A stretch of DNA of 6,215 nt, from contig JALWON010000143.1 in assembly GCA_027083475.1 (NCBI GenBank), positions 1 to 6,215 on the forward strand, in the 5' to 3' direction. A program made the position numbers and the translations under genes. Positions 6,187 to 6,215 of this stretch are shown here, piece by piece. The stretch's first letter is position 1, and each line of letters begins with the position of its first letter. The notes beneath the pieces were generated by a model. The model did not search any database. It saw only the letters and a program-made list of their open reading frames with translations, and was not told where the DNA came from. Source of the DNA: Sulfurimonas sp. Lineage in GTDB: Bacteria; Campylobacterota; Campylobacteria; Campylobacterales; Sulfurimonadaceae.

Positions 6187-6215
6187 ATGATATACCAATA
6201 CACAAAAAGATACCT
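6187..6215 (+). CDS. Possible start of the next gene (partial, unidentified)
   Basis: An ATG 9 nt after the natural end of the SiaC-like frame opens a frame MIYQYTKRY that runs to the edge of the window. There is no good Shine-Dalgarno at the right distance; the nearest purine run, AAAAGAG (6162-6168), is too far away. Nine residues do not allow identification. Position suggests the next gene of the module, and in P. aeruginosa that place is taken by the diguanylate cyclase gene siaD, but this is only a guess. Confidence 0.3.

Overview
The window is AT-rich, tightly packed bacterial DNA. It suggests a free-living Campylobacterota (epsilonproteobacterium) of the Sulfurimonas/Sulfuricurvum/Arcobacter kind. 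This rests on base composition, the style of the GatB protein, a TATAAT promoter without a clear -35 box, and the gatB/gpsA pairing that I recall from Campylobacter jejuni. The genus is inference. There are no RNA genes, mobile elements, CRISPR arrays or long repeats, no gene-free stretch over 300 bases, and no convincing hairpin terminator.

Left half (1-3735, minus strand): a four-gene operon read right to left. It holds gatB (tRNA-dependent amidotransferase subunit B), a six-transmembrane voltage-sensor-type K+ channel with a cytoplasmic RCK domain, a separate soluble RCK protein, and the first 18 codons of gpsA, which leaves the window at base 1. Junctions are very tight: a 1-nt gap, a 4-nt ATGA overlap and a 29-nt overlap. 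The gpsA start lies inside the end of the RCK gene and is easy to miss. The channel and soluble RCK together look like a BK/GsuK-type channel (pore + RCK1 + RCK2) split into two adjacent genes.

A 94-bp divergent intergenic region (3736-3829) carries an extended -10 promoter (TGTTATAAT) for the rightward operon and probably a weaker one for gatB.

Right half (3830-6215, plus strand): a SiaA/SiaB/SiaC-type partner-switching module. It has a membrane-anchored PAS-PP2C (SpoIIE-type) phosphatase, a small SiaB-type (DUF6272) GHKL-fold kinase, and a SiaC-type (DUF1987) phosphoprotein. In Pseudomonas aeruginosa SiaB phosphorylates SiaC on Thr68, SiaA removes the phosphate, and unphosphorylated SiaC activates the diguanylate cyclase SiaD. 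Here the SiaC-like gene is interrupted by an in-frame TAA at codon 83 of 127. The frame continues cleanly to a natural TAA TAG end, and the downstream part still reads as the C-terminal half of the family. This is either a very recent nonsense mutation that breaks the module's output or a one-base sequence error. A possible next gene starts at 6187 and runs off the edge; it could be the output effector, but too little is visible to tell.
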